64,000 nt of DNA, taken from NCBI GenBank assembly GCA_051294375.1, contig CM119267.1, forward strand, positions 7,854,683-7,918,682. Reading direction: 5' to 3'. This document shows positions 43,856 to 59,305 of this stretch, piece after piece. The position numbers and the translations under genes are program-made. This DNA is from Paraspadella gotoi. Taxonomy: Eukaryota; Chaetognatha. Within the stretch, counting starts at the first letter, position 1, and the number at the start of each line of letters is the position of its first letter. Below the pieces are notes generated by a model. It was not told the origin of the DNA. It searched no databases and saw nothing but the letters and a program-made list of their open reading frames with translations.

Positions 43856-44544
43856 ATCTTTTTTTAACTAATACATTTTACAATTACCATCTGCCATCTC
43901 TTCCTTTTCCGCCAATATCCGCGTCTACCCCTCTTTTCCTTACCTCTCCCTCCCTCCCCTTCTCTTCTCCCTCTCCCTCCTCCCCCTCCCCTTCCTCCCC
44001 CTCACTCCTCTCTCCCTCCTCCTCCCCTTCCCCCACAGTCTCCCCTCTCGACCTTGATTCCCCATCAATAAGTGATGCGAGCGGCGATGATCAATTGCGG
44101 CCGCGTGGAAATCGGTTACATCCTCAGCCGCAGCTTTCTCTCGCATCCGGGGAGGCAAATATCCGCGACCTCGGACCCCAGATGGCTCCTGTTTCGATGG
44201 AGGCGCTGGCGAGTCCCGTTCGCTTTAACAGAGTACAGTAAATGGATAGAGTCTACGTCTATTATAGAAATGTCTAAAAAGGCATTGGTGTTCGTGGAAC
44301 ACAGGCTCAACTTTTGCTTTTTCTTATTCTTGGGGAAAAAAAAAAGGACATCTTGTTTAAAAGGTACAAACGTCGTCAGCCTTTTTGAGCCGCATAATAC
44401 AATATTTAATGATGGACTGCGGTCAAAAAAAGACTATTAAACAAGATGAGCTGTGGTTTTCTTTGTCGTAGGGACTGCAGAGGTTGCGATAAAAGAAGAA
44501 GAAAGAAAGAAAGAACACAAAAGAGAAAAGAAAGAAAGAAAGAA

Positions 44545-44621
<77 letters not shown>

Positions 44622-44841
44622 GAGAAAAAAAAAACATACATTTTAAGCTTTTAAAAAAAAATTCTATATCACCCCAAAAAAGTGAATAAGATGGAGAAAA
44701 GGAAGGTGACGGAGGCGGCGGTTGCGGCGGCGGTTGCGGCGGCGGCGGCCGCGCCGTCACCATGGCATCACGGAGATCGCGCGAGCTTCACCGCCACGTG
44801 GTGAAAAAAGCGGCGCCTCGAGTGGCGCCCGATAATCGGAA

Positions 44842-44899
<58 letters not shown>

Positions 44900-45550
44900 G
44901 AGAGAGAGAGAGGAGAGAGAAGAGAGAAGAAGAGAGAGAAGAGAGTAGATAGAGAGAGCGTGAGAGAGAAGAGTAGACAAGGTAACGACATGAATGCCGA
45001 AGCTGAGATGAGATAAGAAGAAGGCGAATTCAGGGGTGAACTGAAAAATGTATGTACTAAACAAACGAATAATAAAAAGAGAAAAAAGTTTGAACTATTT
45101 GAAGGTCAGAATTATAAATAGATGAAAACCGAGAGAGTCATTAAGAATTAAGAGTAAATAAAAGTTGGGATTGAAAACTTGGTTTTTCATCCAGAACAAA
45201 AAGTCAAACCGGTTTAAATTATGTTCGTGGCGATTGCGCGTGATTGTGGTCGCCGGTCACGACTGTGATCTTTGTACGAGATCCTCACATGAGACAACGG
45301 GACACTTTCGTGATTAACACGCGAAAAATGAGGTGAAAATCTCCAACCTTCAGAAGGAGTGACGTTGAAGTTCCAGCTTCACTGAGTTATAGCTTAGAAT
45401 CTTGCGCTAAGATTTCTAGGACCAGCAAGTTAAAAAATTTTTTGAACTTGAACAAAAAGGCTACTTTGAGAGAAGCATCTCCTTCTTTTTCATTTTCAAT
45501 GTTTCTCTGTCTCTCTGTCTCTCTGTCTCTCTGTCTCTCTGTCTCTTTCT

Positions 45551-45589
<39 letters not shown>

Positions 45590-45599
45590 TCTCCTCCCC
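43856..45599 (+). repeat. Unit B, copy 1
   Basis: It matches 48895-50637 and 58516-60331. It holds a long pyrimidine tract ending CCCCCACAG (about 43915-44039), an (AAAG)n microsatellite (44524-44620), a (CGG)-rich patch (44711-44755), a (GA)n block (44840-44990) and a CTGT/CT block (45508-45595). Confidence 0.9.
44762..45016 (+). CDS. Low-support ORF with strong start context and Arg-Glu repeat tail
   Basis: GTCACCATGG is an ideal start context after a GC-rich patch. The first 27 codons (MASRRSRELHRHVVKKAAPR...) are basic and unique; the rest is the (GA)n microsatellite read as RE repeats. The leader is identical in copy 2 (49802), but copy 3 (about 59451) has indels. I do not recognise it. 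It may be an ORF by chance in a CpG-rich promoter-like patch. Confidence 0.2.
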
Positions 45600-46004
45600 C
45601 CCTTCTTATTACAATTGATGGTACCTCATCTACATAACATATGTTATTTATTTTATGGACGCCCGGGAAAAAGAGGCTCTGGGAATTAGGTTAAAACACA
45701 ATCTTTTCCTTCGTTTATTAATCATAATAAATCATCTCTTGAATCTCTATTGTCATTTAATGAAAATATCAATCTCACTCTAAATACGGCTCTCCTCCAA
45801 TACACTCCTTCTTCCAAACTCTATCGTCCTCCTCTTCTTGATCTCTCTCTCTCATCTCCGGCTGTTCATCATAAACGGTGCTACCTATTTTCGGACGTTC
45901 GATATACAGCATACTCTCTCGTGAAATCCTCTTATATCATACGCCATAGCACACACTCGCTCACGCAGATTTGCTCTCGATTCGCAGTTTGTTTGCTGCT
46001 TAGC
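45600..46004. other. Unique stretch replacing the start of unit C
   Basis: After the CT tract this copy departs from the other B copies. About 400 AT-rich bases have no match elsewhere in the window and no gene signal. Confidence 0.5.
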
Positions 46005-46480
46005 TGTTGACGAAGAGATCCAAACCGCGGATGAATAGGGGTGTGAGTTTGATGACCGCGACTAAAAGTCCCCTCTCGCCGCGTGGGGATCGAGGAGCGC
46101 AGCACGTGAATGCGCCTTTAGCGCCATGCGTGTGGAAAGGAATTTGAAGATGGAGGAAAAATGGGGAGGAAAATCGAGACGGAAGGGGGGGGGAGGTTTG
46201 ATAATAGAGCCTCTAGTTTGGCTATCTCATGGGGGGACGATGTTGTGTGGTCGGAATTGAGCGCGCGGTGGGAGTAGTAGAATCTAACGAAAAGTTTCAC
46301 TAAATTCTCAGCGCGTTCTTATCAGTCTAAACTGGCGCGAATATCAGATTCCTCATCAAACTAAGCGGAAGGTGAATAGAAGAGCCACTGCATACCCAGA
46401 CTTGCGTGGTTACAAAAAAATCTGAAGAGATGCAAGAAAGATACACAAGAGTGAGAAGGGGGGCGGATGCGAGAAGAGAA
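46005..46480 (+). repeat. Noisy fragment of unit C
   Basis: It matches about 50725-51150 (shared GTGAGTTTGATGACCGCG, GCGTGTGGAAAGGAAT and GGGGGGCGGATGCGAGA) with dense indels. The following 46490-46690 has no clear match. Confidence 0.7.
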
Positions 46481-46689
46481 AGAGAGAATTGAGAAGTACG
46501 AGAGAGCGAGACGAAGAAGACCGGGCAGGGGATACGCTCGCACTCTCTTGCATCATCTGCCCGTGCTCATGGGTTCTCTCCTTCTGGTCCTGTACTCTCT
46601 CGGACATCATTCGTCTCCTCCCTCTCCGCAGGTGGCCGTCTCAACAATGGACCACCGCCTCATCGACCCTGCTATCTCCTCCACTCAAG

Positions 46690-47083
46690 CTCGAAACAGT
46701 CTTTCCCCCTTACATCAGACAAGCTCCCGCCCCTTCTTCTCCCTTCGACAGGCAGCGAAGTAAACGCTTTTTATAAACCTGCCACGTCAACCTGCCTCCG
46801 GAACGTCCCAGCCCGCCTTGCTGCCTTTGGCAGTACCACCATGCGGCGACGCGCAGCGCGGATGCAAAAACTCGTGTAGGGGGGAGACCGAAGCTCCGAG
46901 TGTGACTGAAACGAAAACGAGGACATGGACTACATCGTAGACAGCGAGCATAAGAAAAGCGCACCGTACTCCAAACTGATCGCACAAGCTCACGAGCGGA
47001 CAAAAAAAGCGCGGCGGCACGTGAAACCAAGGGAGATTTTACGAGTGAACACATAAACGAGTTATAGGGTTTGATCGAGGTAA
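46690..47083 (-). repeat. Noisy inverted fragment of unit A
   Basis: This is the reverse complement of the promoter-like part of unit A (about 42400-42720), including TTATAAACCTGCCACGTC and CTCGGAGCTTCGGTC-like landmarks, with many indels. It ends at the N gap. Confidence 0.75.
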
Positions 47084-47108
47084 NNNNNNNNNNNNNNNNN
47101 NNNNNNNN
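47084..47108. other. Assembly gap (25 N)
   Basis: It joins an inverted A fragment to a forward A fragment. Confidence 0.98.
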
Positions 47109-50639
<3,531 letters not shown>

Positions 50640-51135
50640 GCTCACTCGTGCTTTTTCACGTGATATACATCTCCCTCGTGAATCTTCTTCACCCACCTCG
50701 TCCGCGATGCTCCGTCGCAGTTGGTTGCTTAGCGACGAGAGCAAACCGGAGGGGGTGAGTTTTGATGACGCGCTAAAAGCCCTCGCCGCGTGGGGGATTC
50801 GAGGAGGGCCGTGAATGGCGTTAGCGCCTAGGCGCAAGCGTGTGGAAAGGAATTATGAGATGGAGGAGAAAATTGGGTAGGAAAATCGGGAGACGGAAGG
50901 GGGGGAAGGGGAGGCAGTTTTTGCGATAAAGGTTGGTATGGGTGAGGAGAGGGGGGGGTAGGGAGAATTAGAGGCGGGTCGGCGTGGGGGAGAGTTAGAA
51001 TCAGAAAAGTTTCACAAATGAGTTCTTTCAGTGGGGCGGAAATAGATTTCACAAAAGCGGAAGGGAAAGAAGAGAGAAAATTGCGGTAAGAAAACTGGAA
51101 GAGATGAGAGATAAAAGAGGTGAGAAGGGGGGCGG

Positions 51136-51187
<52 letters not shown>

Positions 51188-51264
51188 GGGGAAGAATGCC
51201 GGATGGGTTATCTTGGCTGACGGATATGCCGGCAGGTGCTCGTCAAAGGAGCAGAGTACGCGAA

Positions 51265-51328
<64 letters not shown>

Positions 51329-51667
51329 CAGAGAGAGATACCGAGAAAGGATTATGGGTCAACTGAGGATTGCGGCTGAGGGAGAAGAAGAAAAGAAGTT
51401 TTTTGGGCGCCGATCAAAAATGAATAAAAGATGAGGAGAGGATGACGAGGAGGATTAGGAGGAGAAAGAGGAGGAAGAGGAGGAAGAGGAGGAAGAGGAG
51501 GAAGAGGAGGAAGGGGGAGGAAGAGACGTGGTTGAGAAATATCGGGATTTAAATATCTCGTTTTAGGTGGAGGGGGGGGAAATGATTTCCGAAATGATGT
51601 ATCATTGGTTTGTTTAAACCGCCTAAATTTAATGCATAACTGAGAAAATATTGCATTCAAAATTCCG

Positions 51668-51856
51668 TCTTTTACTCTTTATAGTTTTAGGATTTCCTGA
51701 AGGCTGCAAACAACTATAGGCAAATTATAAGCATAAGTGGGACAGAACGACGGACAGACATACCGAGCGACCGACGACCACCTAACGGACCGACCGACAG
51801 ACCGACCGAAAAAGTGACTTATAGAGTTGATCCGCGAGTACTCGCGGCGCTACTAA
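51668..51856 (+). mobile_element. HINE-like non-autonomous element, copy 2 (in C1)
   Basis: Same architecture as copy 1. The hairpin is a perfect 16-bp palindrome, CCGCGAGTACTCGCGG, at 51832-51847, with CTAA at 51853-51856. The core is shorter than in copy 1. Confidence 0.5.
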
Positions 51857-52103
51857 AAAATATCCTCTCGAGTTGAGAAATGAATTTTCGAAAACTGATG
51901 CTAAAAAAGCTGAACGACCAAAATGCAACACCAAAAAAGCCTTTGAAAGTTAAAACGGTGATTGATTTTTAAGTTGTTTACTTTTTTAGTCGATATTATT
52001 TTTGGGTTCGCGTGACTCGGATGGATTTGGTTTGCGTGAATCGCCTGACTAAAAATTAAAAAAAAAAATCACTAATGGCATTAGAAATGCGCTCGTCTTA
52101 AAA

Positions 52104-52293
52104 GTGAGAGAGAGGGAGAGAGAGAGTGGGAGAGTAAAAGGTGGGAGAGAGAGAGTGGGAGAGTAAAAGAGTGGGAGAGAGAGAGTGGGAGAGTAAAAGA
52201 GTGGGAGAGAGAGAGTGGGAGAGTAAAAGAGTGGGAGAGAGAGAGTGGGAGAGTAAAAGAGTGGGAGAGAGAGAGTGGGGAGAGTAAAAGAGT
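52104..52293 (+). repeat. 30-bp minisatellite in unit C1
   Basis: About six units of GTGGGAGAGAGAGAGTGGGAGAGTAAAAGA. The same array is at 56281-56455 (degraded) and 61814-62004. Confidence 0.9.
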
Positions 52294-52331
52294 ACTTTCT
52301 TAACGAAACCCCTTGCCCTTCCACCTTGCCC

Positions 52332-52355
52332 TTCCACCAAAGGGCCTTGGTGGAA
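52332..52355. repeat. Short perfect hairpin after the minisatellite
   Basis: Arms TTCCACCAAGG and CCTTGGTGGAA surround a 1-2 base centre, with a preceding direct repeat CCCTTCCACCTTG. Also at 56495-56517 and 62042-62064. Confidence 0.8.
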
Positions 52356-52401
52356 AACTATCAATTCTCCGTTTTTGATCTTAGTGTGAATTAGGACCCA
52401 T

Positions 52402-52480
<79 letters not shown>

Positions 52481-52797
52481 CTCTCTCCCTATTCAATTAT
52501 TAAAAAAAACTTCTTGATTTATTTATCACAAGCGGGGAATTCGCCATCGCTGGGTCGTGTTGCCGACATTTGCGGTCGAGGGCGAAAAGTCGGGGATTTT
52601 TCCGGCGCCGGGTTTCTCGAGATCGGTTCGCCCTCCGCCTTTGTCGCTTTGGCCTCCATTTAGCCTCCTAGTAATCCGCCGATGAATTTTGCAACAATGT
52701 AAACATGTTTTGCTTCAATAATACAAAAAGAAGAACGCGGGAGGAGAGAGAAAGAAGAGAGAGAGAGAGAGAGAGAGTGAATGAGAGAGAGAGAGTG

Positions 52798-52871
<74 letters not shown>

Positions 52872-53701
52872 GAACAGGAGGTTGAACGAGCTAAAAACTG
52901 GATCTTCGAAATCCGTGTTCATTCGGTTCCATGCATTCTTAGATTGTTTGGCGCCGGAGATATCAGAGACGGCGCCGGAAGCCTAATCAACAACGCCGGT
53001 CGCTCGACCCCCGGCGTTCGCTAACTTGTATCGAATTGAGGCGGAAAAAGGTGATGGAGTCGATGCTGGAGAAGAAGGTGATTGTTGAAGAGGCGGATGG
53101 AGAGAGAGAGAGAAAAAGGAATTGGACTGAGTTACGGATCGCGTCACGTTGAAAAAGGAAAGTTTGAGTCCACTCGCTTCATAAATATTAAATGATACAA
53201 GTTTAGATAAGCGGATTAACTAAGGACAGAGAGTGAGACCGACTCGAGATGAATTGCTGATTAAGAAAAGAAAGAGATTTCGTCATTCGGCTTAAGCTCG
53301 AATTACGAGGCGAAAAAAAAAAACGCAAATGTACAGGAGAATATTGGAATTTGAAATAGTATGAAACTTTGTTATGGCATGGACGTTTTGTTCGCCTTTA
53401 CATATGTTTTACATTAAACTATTCACGCCTGCAAGAAAACCCTTCCAAGCCACACCCGTCCCTACGATCTCCCACTCCTCGCCGACTCTCGCTTAATTTA
53501 TTGTTACAAATGAAGTCGGTTTTCTCTCTTCGTTCCAAACTTGGATCTCGGTCGCAATTAGTTCTATTCATTAGTCGAAACGAAAATGGGCACCTGCCCG
53601 CACCTGCCGCGCCGTGGACGAAACGGTAATCGAAACGAGCCGCATCTGGAAAGGGGCAAGGTGGAGATGCGTGTTCGGCGTGAAAGGTGGAGGGAAAGTA
53701 G

Positions 53702-53759
53702 GATTTCATTAACTTACCTATCCTCATTTCGATTTCATTAACTTACCTATCCTCATTTC
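53702..53759. repeat. 29-bp perfect tandem duplication carrying a splice donor (C1)
   Basis: Two perfect copies of GATTTCATTAACTTACCTAT + CCTCATTTC. On the minus strand each contains the donor consensus ATAG|GTAAGT. Also at 63443-63500. Confidence 0.95.
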
Positions 53760-53896
53760 GATGCTTAACAAAATATTTCGGAGGAGGCGGAGATGATAGC
53801 GGCGGCGACAGTAGTGGTAGCAGTGACGTTTCATACCCGTCATTTAAAATTGTTATCAGGATCCATGCTCCAATCTCTCATTTTCAGTTGTGTCAT
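53747..53896 (-). pseudogene. C1 version of the minus-strand first-exon candidate, frameshifted
   Basis: Same exon as 63488-63636, but one extra base (AGGATCC instead of AGATCC at 53859-53864) puts TGA nine codons after the second inner ATG. A further difference, GTT against GTA for the same valine codon, is silent. Either copy may contain the assembly error. Confidence 0.35.
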
Positions 53897-54599
53897 TGGA
53901 AAACCGGAAAGTCTGACTTCGGGAGATTAACGGAAGAAACGTTTAACCAAATAAATTCGACTCGGGTCTCTGAGATTATGAAAGCCCCTTTAAATCCAAA
54001 GGACGCCGCATTGATATTCAATGCTCCATTTTATGAGGTTATAAAGAGGTTTCTCCGCCCACGTCGCCACGCCCACGTCACTTCCGGTGGCGCTCTAGAA
54101 TTTGAGACCGAATTTGTCTCCATTTTTTTTTTGGTGGCCCTTTCCTTTTTCGCCCTTCCCTTTTCGCCTTCCTTTTCGTCTCGTGGGTTTTTTCGTTGTC
54201 GTCGTCGCCTTGTTTATAAACGAATACTTTGACCAATGCGACGCAATATCCTCAGCAACGAACCAATCACGAATCGAAAAGAAGAGATTCAGATTCCATT
54301 GGACGTTTCTGGATATTCCGACTTATTTGCGAACTCGAAAAAGCTCAGGTTAACCAATCATGAGTCTTTTAAAACGAATCGAATCTCAATCGGCCATCGG
54401 CGTCATCGACTTGGATTCTCAAGAAACCGAATACCCGATATATCGCCGCTTTTCAATTGGATAATCTCGCACTTTACTCCCTCCTCCCTTTCTCATTTTT
54501 AGCCTAAAATTCTTTGATTATTTTTATTTTTGTTGTGCCTTCATGATTGCGTTAGGAGACGAATCTGAATATATTGCAATTTTTTTCTCACTACTGAAT

Positions 54600-55195
54600 A
54601 AGGCGTAGTGAAAGTTACATACGAAAATTCTAAAAGTCAATTATGAACAACATACCATCAGTGAACATTAATTTGTAAAAAAAAAATAATTTTATGTTTT
54701 TTTAATTTTTGCAGTAGGCCATATTTATATATAGTACTATCCTTATAAAATCGAAAAATTTCAAATAGGTTTTTCTTTTTTGATTGCAGATTTGAATTCC
54801 TCGTCAAAAGTTGATAAAAGAAAATATAAATTATTTTTAAAAGTTCTTTCATTAAGTGGGTTAAAAATTAAAAAAACTATATTTAATATATAAAAACGTT
54901 AATTTTCAGCTTAAAATATAGCTTTTTCTAATTTTTGACCCACTTAATGAAGGAATTTTTCAAAAAGAGTTATATTTCTTTTTATCAACTTTTTATGACG
55001 AATCCAAATCTGCAAAAGAATCTTAGAAAAAACTGTTTGAAATTTTAACATTTATTGGTTTAGTACTAGTATAAATATGGCCTACTGCGTAAATTGGAAA
55101 TTTATTATAAATTTGTTTTATTACATAAATATTTATTAGTATAATGTTGTTTCGTTCGTCACTTTTAGAATTTTAATTAAAGTTAAATTGAGAAA
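54600..55195. repeat. Fold-back (long imperfect inverted repeat) element, AT-rich
   Basis: The left arm (about 54600-54890) is matched in reverse complement by 54905-55195. Examples: GGCCATATTTATAT pairs with ATAAATATGGCC, CATTAAGTGGGT with ACCCACTTAATG, and ATTCTAAAAGT with ACTTTTAGAATT. The loop is near 54895. There is no coding sequence, so it fits a MITE or fold-back element. The right end is lost in the gap, and target-site duplications cannot be judged. Confidence 0.7.
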
Positions 55196-55220
55196 NNNNN
55201 NNNNNNNNNNNNNNNNNNNN
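55196..55220. other. Assembly gap (25 N)
   Basis: Sequence after the gap jumps back to the equivalent of 51054 in unit C1. Confidence 0.98.
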
Positions 55221-55300
55221 AAGCGGAAGGGAAAGAAGAGAGAAAATTGCGGTAAGAAAACTGGAAGAGATGAGAGATAAAAGAGTGAGAAGGGGGGCGG

Positions 55301-55342
<42 letters not shown>

Positions 55343-55422
55343 GAAGGGGAAGAATGCCGGATGGGTTATCTTGGCTGACGGATATGCCGGCAGGTGCTCG
55401 TCAAAGGAGCAGAGTACGCGAA

Positions 55423-55519
<97 letters not shown>

Positions 55520-56558
55520 GATACCCGAGAAAAGGATTATGGGTCAACTGAGGATTGCGGCTGAGGGAGAAGAAGAAAAGAAGTTTTTTGGGCGCCGATC
55601 AAAAATGAATAAAAGATGAGGAGAGGATGACGAGGAGGATTAGGAGGAGAAAGAGGAGGAAGAGGAGGAAGAGGAGGAAGAGGAGGAAGAGGAGGAAGGG
55701 GGAGGAAGAGACGTGGTTGAGAAATATCGGGATTTAAATATCTCGTTTTAGGTGGAGGGGGGGGAAATGATTTCCGAAATGATGTATCATTGGTTTGTTT
55801 AAACCGCCTAAATTTAATGCATAACTGAGAAAATATTGCATCAAAATTCCGTCTTTTACTCTTTATAGTTTTAGGATTTCCTGAAGGCTGCAAACAACTA
55901 TAGGCAAATTATAAGCATAAGTGGGACAGAACGACGGACAGACATACCGAGCGACCGACCGACCTACGGACCGACCGACAGACCGACCGAAAAAGTGACT
56001 TATAGAGTTGATCCGCGAGTACTCGCGGCGCTACTAAAAATATCCTCTCGAGTTGAGAAATGAATTTTCGAAAACTGATGCTAAAAAAGCTGAACGACCA
56101 AAATGCAACACCAAAAAAGCCTTTGAAAGTTAAAACGGTGATTGATTTTTAAGTTGTTTACTTTTTTAGTCGATATTATTTTTGGGTTCGCGTGACTCGG
56201 ATGGATTTGGTTTGCGTGAATCGCCTGACTAAAAATTAAAAAAAAAATCACTAATGGCATTAGAAATGCGCTCGTCTTAAAAGTGAGAGAGAGGGAGAGA
56301 GAGAGTGGGAGAGTAAAAGAGTGGGAGAGAGAGAGTGGGAGAGTAAAGAGTGGGAGAGAGAGAGTGGGAGAGTAAAGAGTGGGAGAGAGAGAGTGGGGGA
56401 GAGTAAAAGAGTGGGAGAGAGAGAGTAGAGTGGAGTAGAGAGTGGGAGAGTAAGAGTACTTTCTTAACGAACCCCTTGCCCTTCCACCTTGCCCTTCCAC
56501 CAAGGGCCTTGGTGGAAACTATCAATTCTCCGTTTTTGATCTTAGTGTGAATTAGACC

Positions 56559-56635
<77 letters not shown>

Positions 56636-56806
56636 GGTCTCTCTCCCTATTCAATTATTAAAAAAAACTTCTTGATTTATTTATCACAAGCGGGGAATTC
56701 GCCATCGCTGGGTCGTGTTGCCGACATTTGCCGGTCGAGGCGGAAAAGTCGGGATTTTTCCGGCGCCGGGTTTCTCGAGATCGGTTCGCCCTCCGCCTTT
56801 GTCGCT
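55221..56806 (+). repeat. Unit C, copy 2 (internal fragment)
   Basis: It repeats about 51054-52645 of C1 and then switches without Ns to unit A sequence at GTCGCTTT|CAGCAAAAAC. Confidence 0.9.
55859..56037 (+). mobile_element. HINE-like non-autonomous element, copy 3 (in C2)
   Basis: Perfect hairpin CCGCGAGTACTCGCGG at 56013-56028 and CTAA at 56034-56037. Flanks are identical to copy 2, so this is the same insertion seen again, not an independent one. Confidence 0.5.
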
Positions 56807-58515
56807 TTCAGCAAAAACAATTTGAGATTTCAACAACAACATAATACAACAATCGTTGTCGAATCTCAAAGTTTGTTGTTGCCTAAAATGTATAATTAAA
56901 AAAAAAGAAACCTATCTCTTTAATTTTCGTTCCCCATACTTCTTCTCTCTTACCTCTCACAGATCTACCTCACGGTACTTTTCCGCCCCCTTTCGAAAAC
57001 CCGAGAAAATCCACTTCTCGATTCAAACCCTAAACCTCGTTTTCATTGTCACTCGTAATCCCCCTTTGGTTTTCAAACGGCCCCGCAGCTTCTTTGCGCT
57101 CTCGTGAGCGAGGACATACGTACGTGCGCTGCAATGCGAGGACTGTCAGCAGTGCGTTTCGCTTTTACAACGCGTACACCTCGGAAGGCTCTCTGGCCCA
57201 CCACGAAGTTTTTGCACGCCGCGGACGTGCAAAGCGAGCCGCCGGCACGCAAAGGCATCGCCCAAGGCGGCGCGGGGGCGCGTTTCCTGAGGCCAGTGTG
57301 ACGTGGGCAGGTTAGTAAAAAGACGCTTTCCTTCGCTGCCTGTCGAAGGGAGAAGAAGGTGGGCGGGGGCGGATCGAGAAGGGAAACGACGTTCGCACGC
57401 TTGAGTGGAGAGAGATGAGAGAGAGAGCACGAGAGAGATAGAGAGAGCAGAGAGCAGAGACGATGAGAGAGAGAGAGAAGTAGGAAGAAGAGAAGAGAGA
57501 GAGAGCTCGAAGCCGACGCGGGGGACAATATTTTGCGCTATGAATTTTGAACGCCAAGCGGAGGAAAGCTGAGGTGAGGTGAATACGCGGAGAAGAGAAG
57601 AGAAAAGGAGAAGAAGAGAGAAAAAGGTTGGAGGAGATTGATTTATAGAGATTAAAGAAAATAAAAATTGTATTTCTATATAATTAAGAACGATGTTCTT
57701 TAAAAACTTCAAAAGGCGATAAGTGAAGATGTATGTGAGCCTTTTAGATGATTTTATTTCATTAAACTAGACAATGAGATCAAGAAATTTTATTTATGTC
57801 TAATTAAACAGACAGGAAAGATTGTGTTGTTATACCCTAATTCGCAGAAGGCCTCTTTCTTTCGCGTCATAAAATTTAAAAATACATTATGTTATGTGTT
57901 GAGCTTAGGTTTACATTCATCTTTGATAACAGATATGTACGGTATATTATTTAAAAATTATTTCTATAGTCTAGTAACGTTTATCTACTTGAATATATTA
58001 TAGACCGAAACCTCTTCTTTATTCTAAAAAAAAATTAATAAATTAAAAAAAATTAATAATTAAAAAAGTAATCATCCTAACTTTTCATAGAATTATATCT
58101 GTGTCTGTCAAAAGGAATAGTTAAATATTAAATAATGAATCGAAAAGTTGAGGCTGTAGACTATGGAAGATCGTGAGAGTATTGAGTGAAGAATCAGGGA
58201 AGAGACAATTCGGATGACGACGACAGTTCGAATCAAAGCGAGGTGACGGTCAAAAAGGACAGAAAGTTGACTCGAGATCTCGAAAGAAGAATAATAAGAA
58301 TAAGAAGATGAAGAAGAAAAAGAATGAAAAAGGTGAATGAAAAGGGTAAAAGAAAGAATTATCGTCCGAATCTGAAAAAAAAAAGATTTACCAAAACCAA
58401 AATTAAATAATCTCTGCTTCATGATGGAGAAAATAAGAAAAGCCGCTTTCTTGAACGCAACTATTAATCGTAACAATCGAAAGAAAACCAACAAAAAAAA
58501 AACATGCTCGAAAGC
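56807..58515 (+). repeat. Unit A, copy 4 (noisy)
   Basis: It starts at the equivalent of 42199 in A2. It is full of single-base insertions (for example TTTACAACGCGTACACCTCGG for TTTACACGTACACTCGG), the same error style as the right palindrome arm. Confidence 0.88.
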
Positions 58516-59264
58516 TATTTTTATAAATCTTTTTTACTATACATTTTAACATTTACCCATCCTGCATCTCTTCCCGTTTTCCGCCAATATCCGCGTTACC
58601 CTCTTTTCCTTAACCTTTCCCTCCCCCCCGCTTCCTCTTCTCCCTCTCCCTCCCTCCCCCTCCCCCTTCGCTCCCTCACTCCTCTCTTCCCTCCTCCCTG
58701 CCCCCTTCCCCCCACAGTGACTCCCCTCGTCCGACCTTTGATTCCCATCCAATAAGTGATGCGAGCGGCGGATGATCAATTGCGGCCGCGTGGAATCGGT
58801 TACATCCTCCAGCCGCACGCTTTCTCTCGCATCCGGGGAGGCCAAATATCCGCGACCTCGGACCCAGATGCTCCTGTTTCGATGAGGCGCTGGCGAAGTC
58901 CCGTTCGCTTTAACACGAGTCACAGTAAATGGATAGAGTCTACGTCTATTGATAGAAATGTCTAAAAGGCCATTGGGTTCCGTGGAAACACAGGCTCAAC
59001 TTTTGCTTTTTCTTATTCTTTGGGGAAAAAAAAGGACATACTCATTTGTTTTAAAAGGCGTACAAAACGTTCCGTAGCCTTTTGAGCCATAAATCAAATT
59101 TAAATGGAAACTGCGTCAAAAAAAGACTTTAAACAAGATGAGCTGTTTTCTTTGTCGTAGGGACTTGCAGAAGGTTGCGATAAAAGAATGAAAGAAAGAA
59201 AACAAAAGAGAAAAAGAAAGAAAGAAAAGAAAGAAGAAAGAAGAAAGAAAGAAAGAAGAAAGAA

Positions 59265-59305
<41 letters not shown>

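Larger units (their letters stand above)
50638..55195 (+). repeat. Unit C, copy 1 (longest)
   Basis: It begins CCGGCTCACTCGTGC after a (CT)n tract and ends at the gap at 55196. It contains GA tracts (51140-51182, 51268-51322), a GGA/AGG-rich block (51432-51530), a HINE-like element, a 30-bp minisatellite, a (CT)n block (52405-52476), (GA)n at 52800-52870, a minus-strand exon candidate and a fold-back element. Units C2 and C3 repeat parts of it. Confidence 0.9.

Noticed and set aside
52703-52986. Arg-Glu protein with a unique tail over the C-unit GA tract
   Set aside because: The tail frame differs between C1 and C3 because of indels, and most of the ORF is microsatellite.
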